Below are positions 23,073 to 24,501 of a stretch of DNA of 24,501 bases, one piece after another. The notes beneath the pieces are model-generated. The model was not told where the DNA came from, searched no databases, and worked only from the letters and a program-made list of their open reading frames with translations. A program made the position numbers and the translations under genes. Source of the stretch: RZYP01 sp964386405 (GTDB taxonomy: Bacteria; Bacillota; Negativicutes; Acidaminococcales; Acidaminococcaceae); assembly GCA_964386405.1 (NCBI GenBank), contig CAYLRW010000022.1, forward strand, positions 1 through 24,501, in the 5' to 3' direction. Position 1 is the stretch's first letter, and every line of letters begins with the position of its first letter.

Positions 23073-23084
23073 AACTAGTTACTA
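23073..23084 (+). promoter_or_regulatory. Trp-operator-like sequence before yerC
   Basis: AACTAGTTACTA contains the 8-base palindrome AACTAGTT also present in the E. coli trp operator (half-site CTAG). It lies directly before the yerC ribosome binding site. An autoregulatory site for this TrpR-superfamily protein is a guess. Confidence 0.3.
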
Positions 23085-23097
23085 AGGATGGTGCATT

Positions 23098-23409
23098 ATG
23101 AGCATTACGAATAAACTTAAAGACGAGCTGACAGACCAATTATTCAAGGCGATACTTTCTCTGAAGACTGAAGAGGAATGCTATCAGTTTTTTGAAGACG
23201 TTTGTACCGTTAGTGAGATAAAAGCCATGGCGCAAAGACTTGAAGTCGCAAGAATGCTTGATGAAGGTTGTATCTATGATGAAATCGTTGAAAAGACAGG
23301 TGCCAGTACGGCGACTATTTCGCGTGTCAAACGCTGTCTGGTTTATGGCGCTGATGGTTACCGCAATGTACTGAACTCTTTCAAAAAAGGGGAAGCAAGC
23401 AATGACTAA
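23098..23409 (+). CDS. yerC: YerC/YecD-family TrpR-like regulator
   Basis: A 103-residue small DNA-binding protein of the TrpR superfamily. The stretch VCTVSEIKAMAQRLEVARML is the family core, followed by a helix-turn-helix around residues 58-80 (YDEIVEKTGASTATISRVKRCL). Members often sit by histidine genes in Firmicutes but their ligand is not established. ATG 23098 is preceded by AAGGATGG. Its end overlaps the hisZ start by 8 bases, tying it to the histidine pathway. A promoter was not confidently identified; TTGCAA at 23018-23023 is a weak -35 candidate. Confidence 0.9.
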   Translation: MSITNKLKDELTDQLFKAILSLKTEEECYQFFEDVCTVSEIKAMAQRLEVARMLDEGCIYDEIVEKTGASTATISRVKRCLVYGADGYRNVLNSFKKGEASND

Positions 23410-24501
23410 GAAGAAAGTTCTGCAGATTCCTTATGGCACTAAAGATGTGCTGCCAGGTGAGGCACGTGTCAAAAGGGAGATAGAAAACAGTATTATAAAT
23501 AATTTTATGGCTTGGGGATATGATGAGGTAGAAACGCCTACCTTTGAATATCTTGACACGTTTGTTGATGAAAGTACAGGCCTTTTATCGGATAGTTTCA
23601 AATTTTTTGACAGGAATAACCAGGCCTTGGTATTGCGCAGTGATATGACCAAGCCGATTGCCCGCATGGTTTCAACCAGACTGAATGACGGCAGGCAGAT
23701 CAAGCGGATTTCTTATCTTGCTAATATTTTCCGCTATGAGGAAACGCAGGCTGGCCGTCAGTGTGAATTCAGCCAGGCAGGAGTTGAATTAATGGGTGCT
23801 GCTGAGCCTTCTGCTGATGCTGAAGTGCTTGCGCTCGCTATTTCTTCGCTGCGCTTAGCTGGTTTGAGCGATTTCACGGTAAGTCTTGGACACAGTGATT
23901 TCATCACCGGTCTGATGGAAGAAGCCGGGCTTAATGAGGATCAGGCTGAAGAATTGAAAAAAAGAGTGCTTCAACATGATTTAGTTGGATTAGAAACACT
24001 TTTGGCAACTTTGTCTATGTCCGAAGACTTAAAAAGCATTTTTCAGCGGTTGCTGTTATTGCACGGCGACGAGGCATTGCTTGACGAACTGCAGGAAACT
24101 GTTAAAAACGCTAAAAGCAGGCAAGCTCTGCGCAATTTATCGGAAATATACCAATTAGCGAAAGAATATGGCGTGGCAGATGTCATTCGTTTTGACCTGA
24201 GTCTGATTCGCAGCCTTGATTATTATACGGGCATGGTCTTTGAAGTTTATACCTTTGATATGGGCTTCCCAATTTGCGGCGGCGGCCGTTACGACAAAAT
24301 GATGCAGGGTTTTGGCAAGTCTTGTCCGGCAACTGGTTTTGCCGTTGGTATTGACCGTATCATGCTTGTGCTGGCACGCCAACAAAAACTGGAAACCAAA
24401 ACGGAATGGGATTTCTTCATTGCCTGGAACTATGGCAAATTGGCACAGGCGATTGCAAAAAGCGTGGAGCTGCGCAAAGCTGGCAAAACAGTAAAAGTGG
24501 C
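23402..24501 (+). CDS. hisZ: ATP phosphoribosyltransferase regulatory subunit (partial, runs off the right edge)
   Basis: The first 366 codons of HisZ, a HisRS-like protein without synthetase activity that binds the short HisG to make active, histidine-regulated ATP phosphoribosyltransferase. IPYGTKDVLP at the N-terminus, the motif-2 region ANIFRYEETQAGRQCEFSQ and IRSLDYYTGMVFEVY with GGGRYD match the HisS/HisZ fold. The modified GRQ..EF..AG stretch and the location after yerC favour HisZ over HisS; the anticodon-binding domain that would settle it lies mostly beyond the window. ATG 23402 has AGGGGAAG upstream and overlaps yerC, so translation is coupled. hisG and other his genes are expected to follow. 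Confidence 0.88.
   Translation, partial: MTKKKVLQIPYGTKDVLPGEARVKREIENSIINNFMAWGYDEVETPTFEYLDTFVDESTGLLSDSFKFFDRNNQALVLRSDMTKPIARMVSTRLNDGRQIKRISYLANIFRYEETQAGRQCEFSQAGVELMGAAEPSADAEVLALAISSLRLAGLSDFTVSLGHSDFITGLMEEAGLNEDQAEELKKRVLQHDLVGLETLLATLSMSEDLKSIFQRLLLLHGDEALLDELQETVKNAKSRQALRNLSEIYQLAKEYGVADVIRFDLSLIRSLDYYTGMVFEVYTFDMGFPICGGGRYDKMMQGFGKSCPATGFAVGIDRIMLVLARQQKLETKTEWDFFIAWNYGKLAQAIAKSVELRKAGKTVKV

Noticed and set aside
23402..24501. Histidyl-tRNA synthetase
   Set aside because: The overlap with yerC and the altered catalytic-region motifs fit the HisZ regulatory subunit better, though the missing C-terminus leaves a small doubt.
1..24501. Search for CRISPR arrays, insertion sequences, phage genes, tRNA or rRNA
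   Set aside because: No regularly spaced repeats, transposase or integrase motifs, or cloverleaf-like sequences were seen on either strand.

Overview
The window looks like chromosomal DNA of an anaerobic, low-to-mid GC member of the Firmicutes. A Negativicutes bacterium such as an Acidaminococcaceae/Phascolarctobacterium relative is my best guess. This rests on inference: two ferredoxin-type genes, a four-subunit 2-oxoacid:ferredoxin oxidoreductase, a type III glutamine synthetase, an NaDC-like dicarboxylate carrier, an S-box (SAM-I) riboswitch, frequent TTG/GTG starts with strong AGGAGG-like ribosome binding sites, and a YerC-HisZ pair. I see no phage, insertion sequence, CRISPR array, tRNA or rRNA.

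Layout. 1-1083: a gene-poor left end, then a monocluster ferredoxin and a 1-Cys peroxiredoxin in one short operon closed by a terminator. 1175-4314: a VanZ-like membrane protein, an unrecognised 107-residue protein, an AlaX-type tRNA-Ala editing protein and a Stealth-family sugar-phosphate transferase, ending in a strong terminator. 4329-9901: a tightly spaced envelope operon (GtrA-like membrane protein, diacylglycerol-kinase-type lipid kinase, LtaS-like membrane phosphotransferase, PHP phosphoesterase), then a DUF362/two-cluster ferredoxin protein and a bidirectional terminator. 9941-12159 (minus): glnN with a well-formed promoter and a terminator-like hairpin in its leader. 12206-13149: purC with two direct repeats upstream. 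13163-13740: a PaaI-type thioesterase. 13871-14743 (minus): a coiled-coil protein with a J-domain-like HPD segment. 14761-17652 (minus): the korDABC operon; korD is only 59 codons long and easily missed. 17673-20145: a divergent TetR regulator, then a DASS/SLC13 carrier preceded by a leader hairpin. 20239-23000 (minus): metN-metI-metQ under a SAM-I riboswitch. 23098-24501: yerC and the start of hisZ, which runs off the right edge.

How the parts work together. The lipid kinase beside the LtaS-like enzyme makes biochemical sense: LtaS enzymes leave diacylglycerol after taking glycerol phosphate from phosphatidylglycerol, and a DAG kinase returns it to phospholipid. GtrA and Stealth proteins both handle cell-surface glycans, so 3237-8671 reads as an envelope-decoration region. 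KorDABC, the dicarboxylate carrier and glutamine synthetase meet around C4/C5 acids, reduced ferredoxin and nitrogen. The most unusual points are the ferredoxin-peroxiredoxin pair, the LtaS/DAG-kinase cassette in what may be a diderm, the two leader hairpins (glnN and DASS), and the HPD-bearing coiled-coil protein. I did not find an obviously new multi-gene defence or mobile system.
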